Part shown: one piece after another, positions 7,847 to 17,800 of the stretch
How positions within the stretch are numbered: the first letter of the stretch is position 1
Layout of the letters: each line of letters opens with the position of its first letter
DNA from: Gammaproteobacteria bacterium UBA7803
GTDB taxonomy: Bacteria; Pseudomonadota; Gammaproteobacteria; Pseudomonadales; Azotimanducaceae
Assembly (NCBI GenBank): GCA_002480525.1
Contig: DLCH01000068.1
Location: 83,642-147,641, forward strand
Reading direction: 5' to 3'
Length of the DNA: 64,000 bases
Translations under genes and position numbers: made by a program
Notes under the pieces: model-generated
What the model was told of the DNA's origin: nothing
The model's database searches: none
The model's input: the letters and a program-made list of their open reading frames with translations, nothing else

Positions 7847-9322
7847 ATGTCAGAGAAGACCAGCGACAGCGCCACCAGCCCCGCCGGACGGCGGGTGCTC
7901 GTGGTGGACGACGAGCCGGACATCCGCGAGCTGCTGGAGATCACCCTCGGCCGCATGGGCATCGAGACCTTCGCCGCCGCCGACCTGACGGCGGCCCGGG
8001 CGCTGCTCGAACAGCAGGCGTTCGACCTGTGCCTCACGGACCTGCACCTGCCGGACGGCAACGGGGTGGAGCTGGTGGAGCTGATCGCCGAGCGGCATCC
8101 CCATCTGCCGGTGGCGGTCATCACCGCCTTCGGCAGCATGGACGTGGCGATCGGCGCGCTCAAGGCCGGCGCCTTCGACTTCGTGCAGAAACCCGTGGAC
8201 CTCGAGCAGCTCCGCACGCTGGTCGACTCCGCCCTGCGGCTGGCCGCCGTGGACCCGGAGGACCGCCCCACCCGGACCCGGCTCATCGGCAGCTCGCCGG
8301 CCATGGACCGGCTGCGCGGCCAGATCGCCAAGCTGTCCCGCAGCCAGGCGCCCATCTACCTGAGCGGCGAGTCCGGCTCGGGCAAGGAAGTGGCGGCCCG
8401 GCTGATTCACGAGCAGGGGCCCCGGGGCGAGGCGCCCTTCGTCGCCGTGAACTGCGGCGCCATTCCCGGCGAGCTGATGGAGAGCGAGTTCTTCGGCCAC
8501 GTGAAGGGCAGCTTCACCGGCGCCGTCTCCGACAAGGAAGGCCTGTTCCAGGCCGCCGAGGGCGGCACCCTGTTCCTCGACGAGGTGGCCGACCTGCCGC
8601 TGTCCATGCAGGTGAAGCTGCTGCGCGCCATCCAGGAGAAGGCCGTGCGCGCGGTCGGCGCGGCCCAGGAGCGTCCCACCGACGTGCGCATACTCAGCGC
8701 CACGCACAAGGACCTCGCCCGGGAGGTCGCCGAGGGGCGGTTCCGTCAGGACCTGTTCTACCGTCTCAACGTGATCGAGCTGCCGATTCCGGCCCTGCGC
8801 GAGCGGCCCGGCGACATCCCGGAGCTCGCCGGCCAGATCCTGGCGCGGCTGTCCGCCGACTACGGCGAATCCGCCCCGGAGATCACGCCGGACGCCATGG
8901 CCGCCCTCGGCGGCTACGCGTTCCCCGGCAACGTGCGCGAGCTCGAGAACGTGCTGGAGCGGGCGTTCACCCTGTGCGAGGGGGGCAGGATCCGCGCCGA
9001 GGACCTGCAGCTCGGCAGCGCGCCCCCGGCCGGCGGCGCCGCGGCCCCAGCGGGTGACGAGCCGGCACGGCACCCGCCGGAGGCCCCCGCCGCGGCTGCC
9101 GGGGCGCAGGGTCCGGAGGCGCCTGCCGCCGGGGAAGCGGCAGCCGGCGCGGTGACGCTGCCACCCGGCGAATCCCTGGAGTCCTTTCTGGACAAGATCG
9201 AGCGCCAGCTCATCACCGACGCGCTCGAGGCGACGCGGTGGAACAAGACCGCCGCGGCCAAGCAGCTCGGCATCACCTTCCGCGCGCTGCGCTATCGTCT
9301 GAAGAAGCTGGACCTCGACTAG
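7847..9322 (+). CDS. pilR: Sigma54-dependent response regulator PilR
   Basis: The 491-residue NtrC-type activator drives pilin transcription with RNA polymerase-sigma54. The receiver domain carries Asp65 (in LTDLHLPDGNG). The AAA+ domain has Walker A GESGSGKE (174-181), the sigma54-contact loop as GSFTGA (221-226; Ser instead of the usual Ala, as also known in Pseudomonas PilR), and LFLDEVADLP. The Fis-type helix-turn-helix is NKTAAAKQLGITFRALRYRL at the end. The linker before the helix-turn-helix is enlarged by roughly 45 Ala/Pro/Gly-rich residues (DNA about 9020-9160). Confidence 0.94.
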   Translation: MSEKTSDSATSPAGRRVLVVDDEPDIRELLEITLGRMGIETFAAADLTAARALLEQQAFDLCLTDLHLPDGNGVELVELIAERHPHLPVAVITAFGSMDVAIGALKAGAFDFVQKPVDLEQLRTLVDSALRLAAVDPEDRPTRTRLIGSSPAMDRLRGQIAKLSRSQAPIYLSGESGSGKEVAARLIHEQGPRGEAPFVAVNCGAIPGELMESEFFGHVKGSFTGAVSDKEGLFQAAEGGTLFLDEVADLPLSMQVKLLRAIQEKAVRAVGAAQERPTDVRILSATHKDLAREVAEGRFRQDLFYRLNVIELPIPALRERPGDIPELAGQILARLSADYGESAPEITPDAMAALGGYAFPGNVRELENVLERAFTLCEGGRIRAEDLQLGSAPPAGGAAAPAGDEPARHPPEAPAAAAGAQGPEAPAAGEAAAGAVTLPPGESLESFLDKIERQLITDALEATRWNKTAAAKQLGITFRALRYRLKKLDLD

Positions 9323-9411
9323 GGCCGCCGCCTCGCCGCGGTGGCATCCCCCTACATCGCTGTGGGCCAACGGCCGCTGCCCCGGCCGCGCGGCAGCCGC
9401 TGCAATGGGCC

Positions 9412-9972
9412 ATGGCACCCCGTGGCTTCACCCTCATCGAACTGCTGGTCGCTCTGGCGCTGGCGGGCATCCTGCTCGGCCTCGCCGTGCCGGCATTCCG
9501 CGAGCTGGTCGCCGCGCGGCGCACCGCCGCCGACATGAACCAGATCGCCGGCGCCATCGCCGCGGCCAGGGCGGAAGCGATTCTGCGGCGCCGCACCGTG
9601 ACGTTCTGTCCGGGCGCGGCGGGACGCTGCGGCCCGGCCGACACGTGGCATGCCGGCCAGCTCGTGTTCGTCGACGTCGACGGCGACGGCCGCCTCGACG
9701 ACGAAGACACCCTGACCCACGCCCTGCCCCCGCTGCGTCCCGGCGCCCGGGTCCGGTGGCGCGCCTTCCGGGCCCGCAGCTATCTGCAGTTCCAGCCCCG
9801 CGGCTGGACGCGCTGGCAGAACGGCAGCTTCCAGTACTGCCCGCCGGACGGAGACCCGCGCGGTGCGCGCATGGCGATCGTCAACGCCCAGGGCCGGGTG
9901 CGCATGGCGCGGGACGGCGATGGTGACGGCGTGGTGGAGAACGCCAGCGGCCGGCCGCTGGCGTGTCCATAG
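9412..9972 (+). CDS. FimT/GspH-type type IV pseudopilin
   Basis: The 186-residue minor pilin-like protein starts MAPRG|FTLIELLVALALAG, so prepilin peptidase would cut after Gly5 and leave N-methylated Phe with Glu at +5. A GspH/FimT globular domain follows, ending in a paired-Cys region (FQYCPPDG and RPLACP). The open frame extends upstream into pilR, but only this start gives a normal short leader. It is the last gene after pilS-pilR on the plus strand. A second GspH-type protein (FimU) sits in the minor-pilin operon, so this one may be the FimT paralogue that binds DNA during uptake in other species (inference). Confidence 0.85.
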   Translation: MAPRGFTLIELLVALALAGILLGLAVPAFRELVAARRTAADMNQIAGAIAAARAEAILRRRTVTFCPGAAGRCGPADTWHAGQLVFVDVDGDGRLDDEDTLTHALPPLRPGARVRWRAFRARSYLQFQPRGWTRWQNGSFQYCPPDGDPRGARMAIVNAQGRVRMARDGDGDGVVENASGRPLACP

Positions 9973-10011
9973 CCGGCCGCCGGACCGGCGCCCGGCCGCG
10001 GACGGCCGGGG

Positions 10012-11256
10012 TCAGGCGCAGTCGCCGGGTTCCGGCTGGCGGGCCACCCAGCGCGAGAATTCGTCCAGGGGCAGCGGCGGGCTGAACAGAAAGCCCTGGA
10101 GGGTGTCGCAGCCGGCCTCCCGCAGACTGTCCGCCGCGGCCTCCGTCTCGACGCCTTCGGCGACCACGGACATGCCGAAGTAGTGCGCCAGCTCGGTCAT
10201 CATGCCGGCCAGGTAGCGGTGCGCGGCGTGATGCTCGATCCCCAGCACGAAGCAGCGGTCGATCTTCACCTCGTCGACCAGCAGCCGCGGGAATCGGGCC
10301 AGGGCCGCGCCGCCGGTGCCGAAATCGTCCATGGAGATCCGCACGCCCCGTCCGCGCAGGCCGGCCAGCCCTTCGAGCAGGCGGTCCAGGCGCCGGACCA
10401 GGCCGGCCTCGGCGATCTCGATCATCAGCCGGGCCGGGTCGACGTGCCAGACCGTCAGCTCGTCCATGATCAGTTCCAGCAGCGACGCCTCATCGGCGAT
10501 GTCCGCGTCCAGGTTCAGGGACAGCGGCGGCAGCCACGGGTTGCCGGCCAGGTCGCGCACGCACTGGCGCACCAGGTGCTGGGTCATCGCCATCATCTTG
10601 TCCGCTTCCAGATGGGGCAGGAACTGGGCCGGCGTCAGCAGGCCGTCGGGATGCTCCCAGCGCACCAGCCCCTCGGCGCCCACCAGCCGGTGCTCCCCCG
10701 CCGCCATCTTGGGCTGGTAGTAGAGCTTGAGCTGATGCCGGGCCAGCGCCTCGTCCACCTGGTCGTTCAGCTCCCAGCGGCGGCGCATGTCCGCCAGCAG
10801 CGTCGCGTCGGCGAGCTGCACCATCCGCTCGCTGCTGCGCGCCGCTTCGCGGGCGGTCTCCGCGGCGCGGAACAGCGACTCCGCGTCCGCATCCTGGTCC
10901 ACGCCCCAGGCGATTCCGGCCCGGACCTGCAGAGGAATCGACAGGTCGCGGAAACGGAACGGTTCCGAGAACACGGACTCGAGGCGAGCGCCCGCCGCCG
11001 CGGCTTCGCTCTCGTCGCAGAGCCGCCGCAGCAGCAGGCAGTGCTTGGCCTCGTGGATCTGAATGAGCTGATCGCCGGTCCCCGCCAGGCTCGACAGGCG
11101 CTTGGCGTACTCGGCGGTGGCGGCGCCGGCGGCTTCGCTGCCGAGCTGGCTCGTGGTGCGGCCCACCCCCTCGAAGGAAGCGACGCAGACGGCCACCAGG
11201 CCGCGCTGCCGCTGGCCTGCCGAGCCGTTGTCTACCACCAGGACCGGCCGGCTCAT
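10012..11256 (-). CDS. EAL-domain protein with divergent signature (c-di-GMP signalling)
   Basis: The 414-residue protein has an N-terminal region (about 5-165) that resembles a GGDEF fold (GIAWGVDQDADAESLFRAAETA) but lacks the GGDEF motif, then an EAL domain. The signature motif reads EGLVRW (Glu195) rather than EALVRW. IEIAEAG, SMDDFGTGGAAL, EVKIDRCFV, VAEGVET and LQGFLF keep most metal and catalytic acids and the catalytic Lys, while the NxS-type motif is NLDAD. It may be an active phosphodiesterase or a c-di-GMP receptor. It is on the same strand as the minor-pilin operon, 247 bases downstream of the pilY2-like gene. Start MSRPVLVVDN was chosen over an upstream extension. Confidence 0.85.
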   Translation of the reverse strand: MSRPVLVVDNGSAGQRQRGLVAVCVASFEGVGRTTSQLGSEAAGAATAEYAKRLSSLAGTGDQLIQIHEAKHCLLLRRLCDESEAAAAGARLESVFSEPFRFRDLSIPLQVRAGIAWGVDQDADAESLFRAAETAREAARSSERMVQLADATLLADMRRRWELNDQVDEALARHQLKLYYQPKMAAGEHRLVGAEGLVRWEHPDGLLTPAQFLPHLEADKMMAMTQHLVRQCVRDLAGNPWLPPLSLNLDADIADEASLLELIMDELTVWHVDPARLMIEIAEAGLVRRLDRLLEGLAGLRGRGVRISMDDFGTGGAALARFPRLLVDEVKIDRCFVLGIEHHAAHRYLAGMMTELAHYFGMSVVAEGVETEAAADSLREAGCDTLQGFLFSPPLPLDEFSRWVARQPEPGDCA

Positions 11257-11503
11257 GAAGCGCGCGCCTGGCCCCGGCGTGGTGCGATGTGGATGCGTCC
11301 CATGACGTCCGCGCAATCCGTGCCGGAGTAGCACGACAGGATACGGAGGGGAACGGGCCGTTGGCGTGACGGGCCGCACGGAACGGCGGCCTGGCGGATC
11401 GGCACCCGTCGGATGGGGATCGTGAACGGGCAGGCCCGGCGCCGCCCGGCTGGGCCGGCGCCAGGGTCGCTCCGGCGCCGTTCAGCGGCGCCGGGAGCGG
11501 CGG

Positions 11504-11836
11504 TCAGACCTCCTGGAGCTCCACCTCGGGGGGCAGCTCCCGGAGCCTGACGATGCGGCGCTCCGAGGCCGAGATCCTCAGGAACTCGAAGTGCACCCGC
11601 ATGCCGGTCGCGAGCATGGAGAAGGCGCCGTAGCTGCCGCCGATCTCCACGTCCGCGTCCAGGGCCACCTGGTAGCGCATGCCGTCGATGACGACGGTCT
11701 GCGCCTCCAGGCTCAGCTCCTGAATGACGCCGGCGCTCTCCGCCAGCGGATAGCCGTCGGCGCTCTGGGCGCTGGCCGTCGCCGACAGGGCGAGCAGCCA
11801 CAGCCCGATGAAGCCGGTCGCAAGGACTCGAATCAT
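11504..11836 (-). CDS. pilY2: PilY2-like small exported protein
   Basis: The 110-residue protein has a signal peptide (MIRVLATGFIGLWLLALSATASA) and a small beta-rich domain (GVIQELSLEAQTVVIDGMRY; VDVEIGG-type strands). It sits 13 bases after the pilY1 stop codon, the position, size and export signal of PilY2 in Pseudomonas. Sequence recognition alone is weak, so the symbol rests mainly on context. The function in fimbrial biogenesis is not understood even in the reference species. Confidence 0.6.
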   Translation of the reverse strand: MIRVLATGFIGLWLLALSATASAQSADGYPLAESAGVIQELSLEAQTVVIDGMRYQVALDADVEIGGSYGAFSMLATGMRVHFEFLRISASERRIVRLRELPPEVELQEV

Positions 11837-11849
11837 GTCGCGTCTCCCA

Positions 11850-14800
11850 TCAGTCTTCGCTCAGCTCGCGCCAGGACAGGCGGCCCGTGCGGCTCTCGTC
11901 CGGCGGCTCGATGCGGAACGGCAGACAGTCGTTGCCGCCGCAGGCGAACAGCCAGTCGGCGTCCCCTTCCCCGCCGAGGGTCGACAGGTCCACCAGCGCA
12001 CCGTCGAGGTCGCCCTGGTTGAACAGCAGGCCCGCGGAGTAGGTGTCGCCGCCGTCTTCCAGCAGATCGTTCTCGTCGATGACGCCGTCCGTGTTGAAGT
12101 CGATCACCGGCCGGCCGATGTCACCCCCGGTCACCGCGTCGAGCACCAGGATGGCGCCGGGGCGGGTCCCGTAGCAGGAGAACTCGTCCAGGCTCGGCAG
12201 CACCGTGGTGGTGACGATGGCGCCGTTGCGCAGCACCAGCCGGCGGATGGCCTTCTCGCCCGGGAACTGGGCGTCCGGCGGGTTCCGCCCGGAGCTGTCC
12301 GGGTTCGCCGCGCCGGAGGTCGTCTGGGTCGCCCGCGGCATGTCGAGATCGATGTACCAGCCGTAGGTGCCCATCGTGCCGCCGTCGTCGGGCTCGTAGA
12401 TCACGCTGTTGCTGGTGAGCGCCCGCCGCGTCTGCACCGGCGTGCCGGAGTCGTCGACGATGTTGGTGAGCGTCTGCTCCACCAGCCGGTCGTACTTGCT
12501 GTTCGGCTGGGCCATGGCGGGGCTAGTCTCGCCGCGGTCCCAAATCGCGTAGATCGACTGGATCTCCTCGTCGTCGGCGTCCTCCCGGGTGATGTAGCTG
12601 CCCGTGCCGAAGATCACCAGGAAGCCGTCTTCGTCCGGGTGCTTGATCACCAGCGGCTGGCTCAGAATCGGCTGCAGGCGCTCGACCCCGCCGTCGTTGT
12701 AGGTGGCGGTGAACAGGCGCGTGACGGTCCAGTCGCTCGGATTGGTCGAGCACTCCTGGGTCGTCGTATCCCGGTCGCACAGGTCGAACCGGTACAGGTT
12801 GCCCAGACGGTCGCCCGCGTAGACCCAGTCGACCGTGCCGTTCAGGTCGGTGTCGACCAGCGCCGGCGTGCCGAGCCCGTTGGGATAGCCCGCGAGCTGA
12901 TCCGGCGCCACGGGCACGCCGCGGCCGGTGTCGAGCTTGATGAAGTCGCCCGCGCCCCAGCCGTCGAGACCGCGATCCATGAACAGCACGAACAGCTTGG
13001 CCACGCCGGCGGTGGAGTTCGGCCCGTTGCCGAAGATCGCCACCCACTCGTTGCCGTCGGTGTCCGGCACGTTGCTCATCGCCAGGCTCGGCAGGCTGAG
13101 GGCGTAGCCCAGATCCTTGACCGGCGCCCCGAGCGGATCCGTCAGGGTCGGGTTCGGCGAGATGTCGTCCTCGTCGGTGAACTCCCAGAGCACCACGTTG
13201 GAGGCATTGGCTTCCGTGGTGAAGGAGCCCGCCGGGTCGGTCACGTTCAGCGCGAAGTAGCCCTTGCCGCCGGCGCCGAGACCGCCGAGCAGGATGGTGC
13301 TCCAGTCCCGCCCGATGGACGTCGAGGACGGCCGCACGTAGGCGTCCGAGATCCGCGGCGACAGATCGACGAAGTACTTGTGCTGGTAGAACGGCGAGGT
13401 GAACTCGTCCAGATCATTGTGATAGGTCTGGGTGCCGTCGATCACCTTGTTCGGCACGAAGCCGAACAGCTCTTCGCCGGTCATGGCGTCGAAGCCGTGC
13501 AGAATGCCGTCGTTGGCGCCCACGTAGACCATCGGCTGACGGCCCTCCTGGTCGTCGACGAAGTCCGAGTACAGGTCGGTCTCGGGGTACGGGGCCTGGT
13601 CGCGGTGCAGGCCGCGGGCGTCGCCCACGTACACCGGGCTCGAATTGACGATGTCGCCCAGCAGGCCGTCCGTGGTCGGGCGGCGGCGCAGCGCACCGGC
13701 GGGCTGCTCCTGGCCGCGCTGACCGCGCAGGTAGTTCACCTCGTCGTTGTTGAGCACGAGCTGGTGGTCGGCGGTCAGTGACCCGTAGCGGAACGGCACG
13801 CCGGCCCGGGAGTTCCGGTCATAGGAGATGATGACCCGGTTGTTGGGCAGCTTGTTCGCCGGGTTGAGCTGCTCCGACGCCCGCCACTCGGGCACCGGGT
13901 TCAGCGTCCCGTCCGGGTTGACCAGCGTCGCCGACAGCTCGCCGGTGAAGTCCCGCAGGTCGTAGAAACCGCGATACAGCAGCGTGCCTTCCTGCAGCGA
14001 GGTCGAGTTGAACGCCGCCGCCGAGGTGGACGAGGCCGCCTGGGTGAACTCGAGGAACGCGGCCTCCAGCGCGGTCTGCAGCTCCTGGGGGTTCACCGCC
14101 GAGAGGAACTGACCCCGGCCGTTCACCGCCGCGTGCAGCATGTCGTCGATCTTGCCCTGGGGCGAAGCCTCGGGGTCCGGCCAGGCGAACGGCACCGTCG
14201 GATCCACCGGCAGCGTCGTCGGGTCGACGTCGCCGACCACGCCGAAGGCCACCGTGTAGGTCTTCATGTGCTGATGCATGCGCGGCGAGCCGGTGGCCGG
14301 GAAGGTGCCGTCGGGCGCCCCCAGCCGGTCGCGCTGGGACACCGGCACCAGATCGTCGTAGCCGGCGCGGATGTCACGCTCGTAGTAGTGCATGGCGACG
14401 TCGGCCAGGGTCTCGTCCTCGGTGTCGGCGTAGACGCCGCCGTCGAAGCTGCTGGAGTTGTCCGCGTCCTCGTTGCCGAGCCACCAGGGATCCGAGCCGT
14501 TCCAGTAGCCGTCGGAGAACAGCAGGGTGAAGTTCTGCTGACAGAAGCCCTCCGGCGCCGCCAGCAGCGGGTCGCTGCCGTGGTTGCCGGAGAAGATCTG
14601 GCCGGCCCGGTCCAGCGCCCGGCGCAGCGGGGTGCCGCCGCTGGAGTTGGTCCGGTAGATGTCGTCCATCAGCAGCTTCTTGTTGCCTTCGGTGTGGAGA
14701 TCGTTCATCTCCCGCACGGGCTCCGAGCGGTTGTCGTTGATGGTCTCGTAGCCCACCCGGATGTCCTGGAGCTGGGAGACCACCTTGCCGAGGCCGTTCT

Positions 14801-17800
14801 TCGCCGCGTACTCCCGGGTCCGGTAGTACTGGAAGAAGTTGGCGAAGTTCTGAATCTCCTGGGCATAGGTGCAGGTCATCGGATCGCCGTCGTCCGATGC
14901 GCAGTCCTCCCGCGCCGGGCCGCCCGTGAAGGGCTCGTTGCCGGGCCGGATCTCCACCAGGGTATGCGGATCGTTCCACGCCAGCGGCGGGTTGGCCGTG
15001 GTGGCGTAGTAGTGCGGGATGTACATGTTGTCCACGGTACGGTCGCCCGTGCCGCCGCCCGTGCGCCAGCGCGGGATGTTGTCCGAGAAGTAGTCGTGAT
15101 CGTCCAGGATGTCGAAGGTGTTGAACGGATCACGCGGGTTCAGCCGGACCGCCGACGGATTGGCGTTGGCGTACTCGTTGTTCTGGTCGTCCTGGCCCAC
15201 CCACGGCGTGTACTGCACCTCGGGGTTGTAGTAGAGCCGGTTGTACTTGTGGTTGCGCGCCCGCCACAGACCGTACTGGTTGGCGGCGTAGCCCCACTGC
15301 ACCATCTCGTCCTGGGTCGGCAGAATCCGGCCGTTGCCGCTGGTGGTGCCGAAGATGTTGTTCGGCAGGTCCCACAGGTAGTAGTACGTGGTGGAGCGCA
15401 CCGACGACGTCGCGATCGGATCGTTGTCGATCACGAAGCCGCCCTGGGCGTCCTCGCCGGCGACGCTCATGTTCCAGTCCATGCTGCCGGAGTCGTCCAT
15501 CATGATGATGACGTTGGGCGACACGCTGGTGGACTGCTCGAGGGGCACGTTCGACAGATTGAACGGCGTGGCCACCTCGCCCGGCGGCGGCGGCGGCGGC
15601 GGCGGCGTGGTCGCGTAGACGACGATGCGCGCCTCGTAGTCGGTGCTCTGGCTGGCGCCGTCGGTCACCCGGTAGTTGAAGCTCACCTCGCCGGTGAAGT
15701 TCACCGGCGGCGTGTAGGTGAACTCGCCGGTGGTGTTGTCGATTGAAACGACACCGACCGCAGGCAGCGTCTGGGGCAGAATCGACAGCGACGAGCCCTC
15801 GACGTCGTAGGCGCCGAACAGCAGCCCGTCGGTGACGTCCACCGTGAGGATGCCGTTCTCCAGCATGGAGAAGTTGCGCTGGGCCGGGGCCGTCGGCGGA
15901 TCGTTGACCGGATTCACCGTGATCGTGACCCGGGCGGTGCCGGTGTCGCCGTTGACGTCGGTGATCACGTAGTCGAAGTAGTCGACGCCGTGGAAGTGCT
16001 CCTTGGGCAGGTACTCGATGTCGGTGCCGACGATGGTCACCGTGCCGTTCGCCGTGGTGCCGTTGCCGTTCAGCACCGGGTCACCGTTCGGATCCAGCAC
16101 GATCACCGGGGCCGACTGGCTGTCACCCCCCGCACCCGCCGCCGTGATGGTCGTCGGGGTTTCGGCGAGGTAGTCGTTCACGAGCACCGGGATCAGCACC
16201 GAACCGCTGTCCTCGTCGATGGTCACGGCGTCGTCCGACGGCGCAGGAACGTCGTTGACGCCGCTGATCACCAGCTCGAAGCTGTCCGACACGCTCGCGC
16301 CCATGGAATCCGTGGCAGTCACCTGGATGACCGTCGTGCCGTTCTGGTCGAAGGCCAGATCCAGGGTCAGCGTGGTCCCGGTCAGGTTCACGGAGTCGAA
16401 CAGGGCCGGATTGGTGTTGCCGGTTTCCGTCAGCGTCAGCACGTCGCCGTTCGTCAGAACGTCGGGGTCCTCGAATACGGTGCTGAGATCGACGACCACG
16501 TCGGGGCCGTCCTCGGCGCGGGTCATGTCGGGGATCGGGTTCGCGACCGTCGGCACGTCGTTCACCGGATTGACGGTCACCTGGATCGTGTCCTCGGCGA
16601 AGGCGCCGAAGGTATCGGTGGCACGGACCGTGACGTCGACCACGCCATGCTGGTCCGCGGCGTAGTCGAGAACCAGATCGGTACCCGCAACCGAAGCGGC
16701 GTCGAGCACCGCATCACCGGACAGACCGGATACCGAGTAGCTCAGGGTGTCCCCGCTGGTGGCCAGATCGACGTCGTCGAACACCCCGACCAGACCGATC
16801 ACGGTATCCGCGGCGTCCTCGTCCACCGCCACGTCCGACAGCGGGCCGACGACCGTCGGCGTGTCGTTCACCGGGTTGACCGTGACATCGACGCCGGCCT
16901 CGACGAACAGGCCGCCGTCGTCCGTCGCGCGCACCGTCACCGTGCCGGTGCCGTGCTGATCCGCTGCGAACGTCAGATCGAGATCCGTGCCGCTCATGAC
17001 GGCACCGGACAGGAACGGCGGCAGACCGCCGACCACGCTGTAGCTCAGGTTGTCGCCTTCGATGGCCAGGTCGACGTCGTCGAACACACCGGCCAGGGAC
17101 ACCGACGCGCTGCCCGCATCTTCCGGGAAGGTCACCGGCGCCGGCGCGCTGGCGACGAAGGGCGAATCGTTGATGGGGTTGACCGTCACCGTGAAGGTAT
17201 CCTCGGCGAACGCGCCACCCGTGTCGGTCGCGCGGACGGTCACGTCCGCGGTGCCGTTCTGATCCGGCGCGTAGGACAGCACCACGCTGGAGCCGGCAAT
17301 CACCGCCGTACCCAGCGGGTCGCCGGTGACCCCGGCGACCGTGTAGGTCAGGCTGTCGCCGCTGGTGGCGACGTCCACGTCGGCGAACACGGCCGACAGG
17401 TCGATGCTGCCGCCGGCGGCGTCCTCGTCGACCGTGACGTCGGCGATGGGCGCCACCACGGTCGGCGCGTCGTTGACCGCCGTGACCTCGACGTCGACGT
17501 CCACGGACACGGATTCGCTCTGATCGTCGGTGGCGGTGACGGTGACCACACCGCCCGCACCGTGCTGATCGGGCTGGAAGGTCAGCTCCAGATCGGTGCC
17601 GTTCATGACCGCGCCGGCAATGACCCCGGCGGGATCGGCCACGCCGCTCACCAGGATCGTGAGATTGTCGCCCTCCCGCGTCAGATCGACGTCGTCGAAC
17701 ACACCGCTCAGATCGACGACGCCCGTCGCCGTGTCTTCCGGAAAGCTGCCCGCCGGGACCGCGCCCGCCACGTAGGGCGCATCGTTGACGGCGTTCACCG

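Noticed and set aside
7847..9322. GSFTGA in PilR as a defective sigma54-contact loop
   Set aside because: The same Ser variant occurs in functional Pseudomonas PilR, so it is a family feature, not a defect.
9973..10011. Terminator between fimT and the EAL gene
   Set aside because: GC-rich self-complementary bases are present but without a T-run on either strand.
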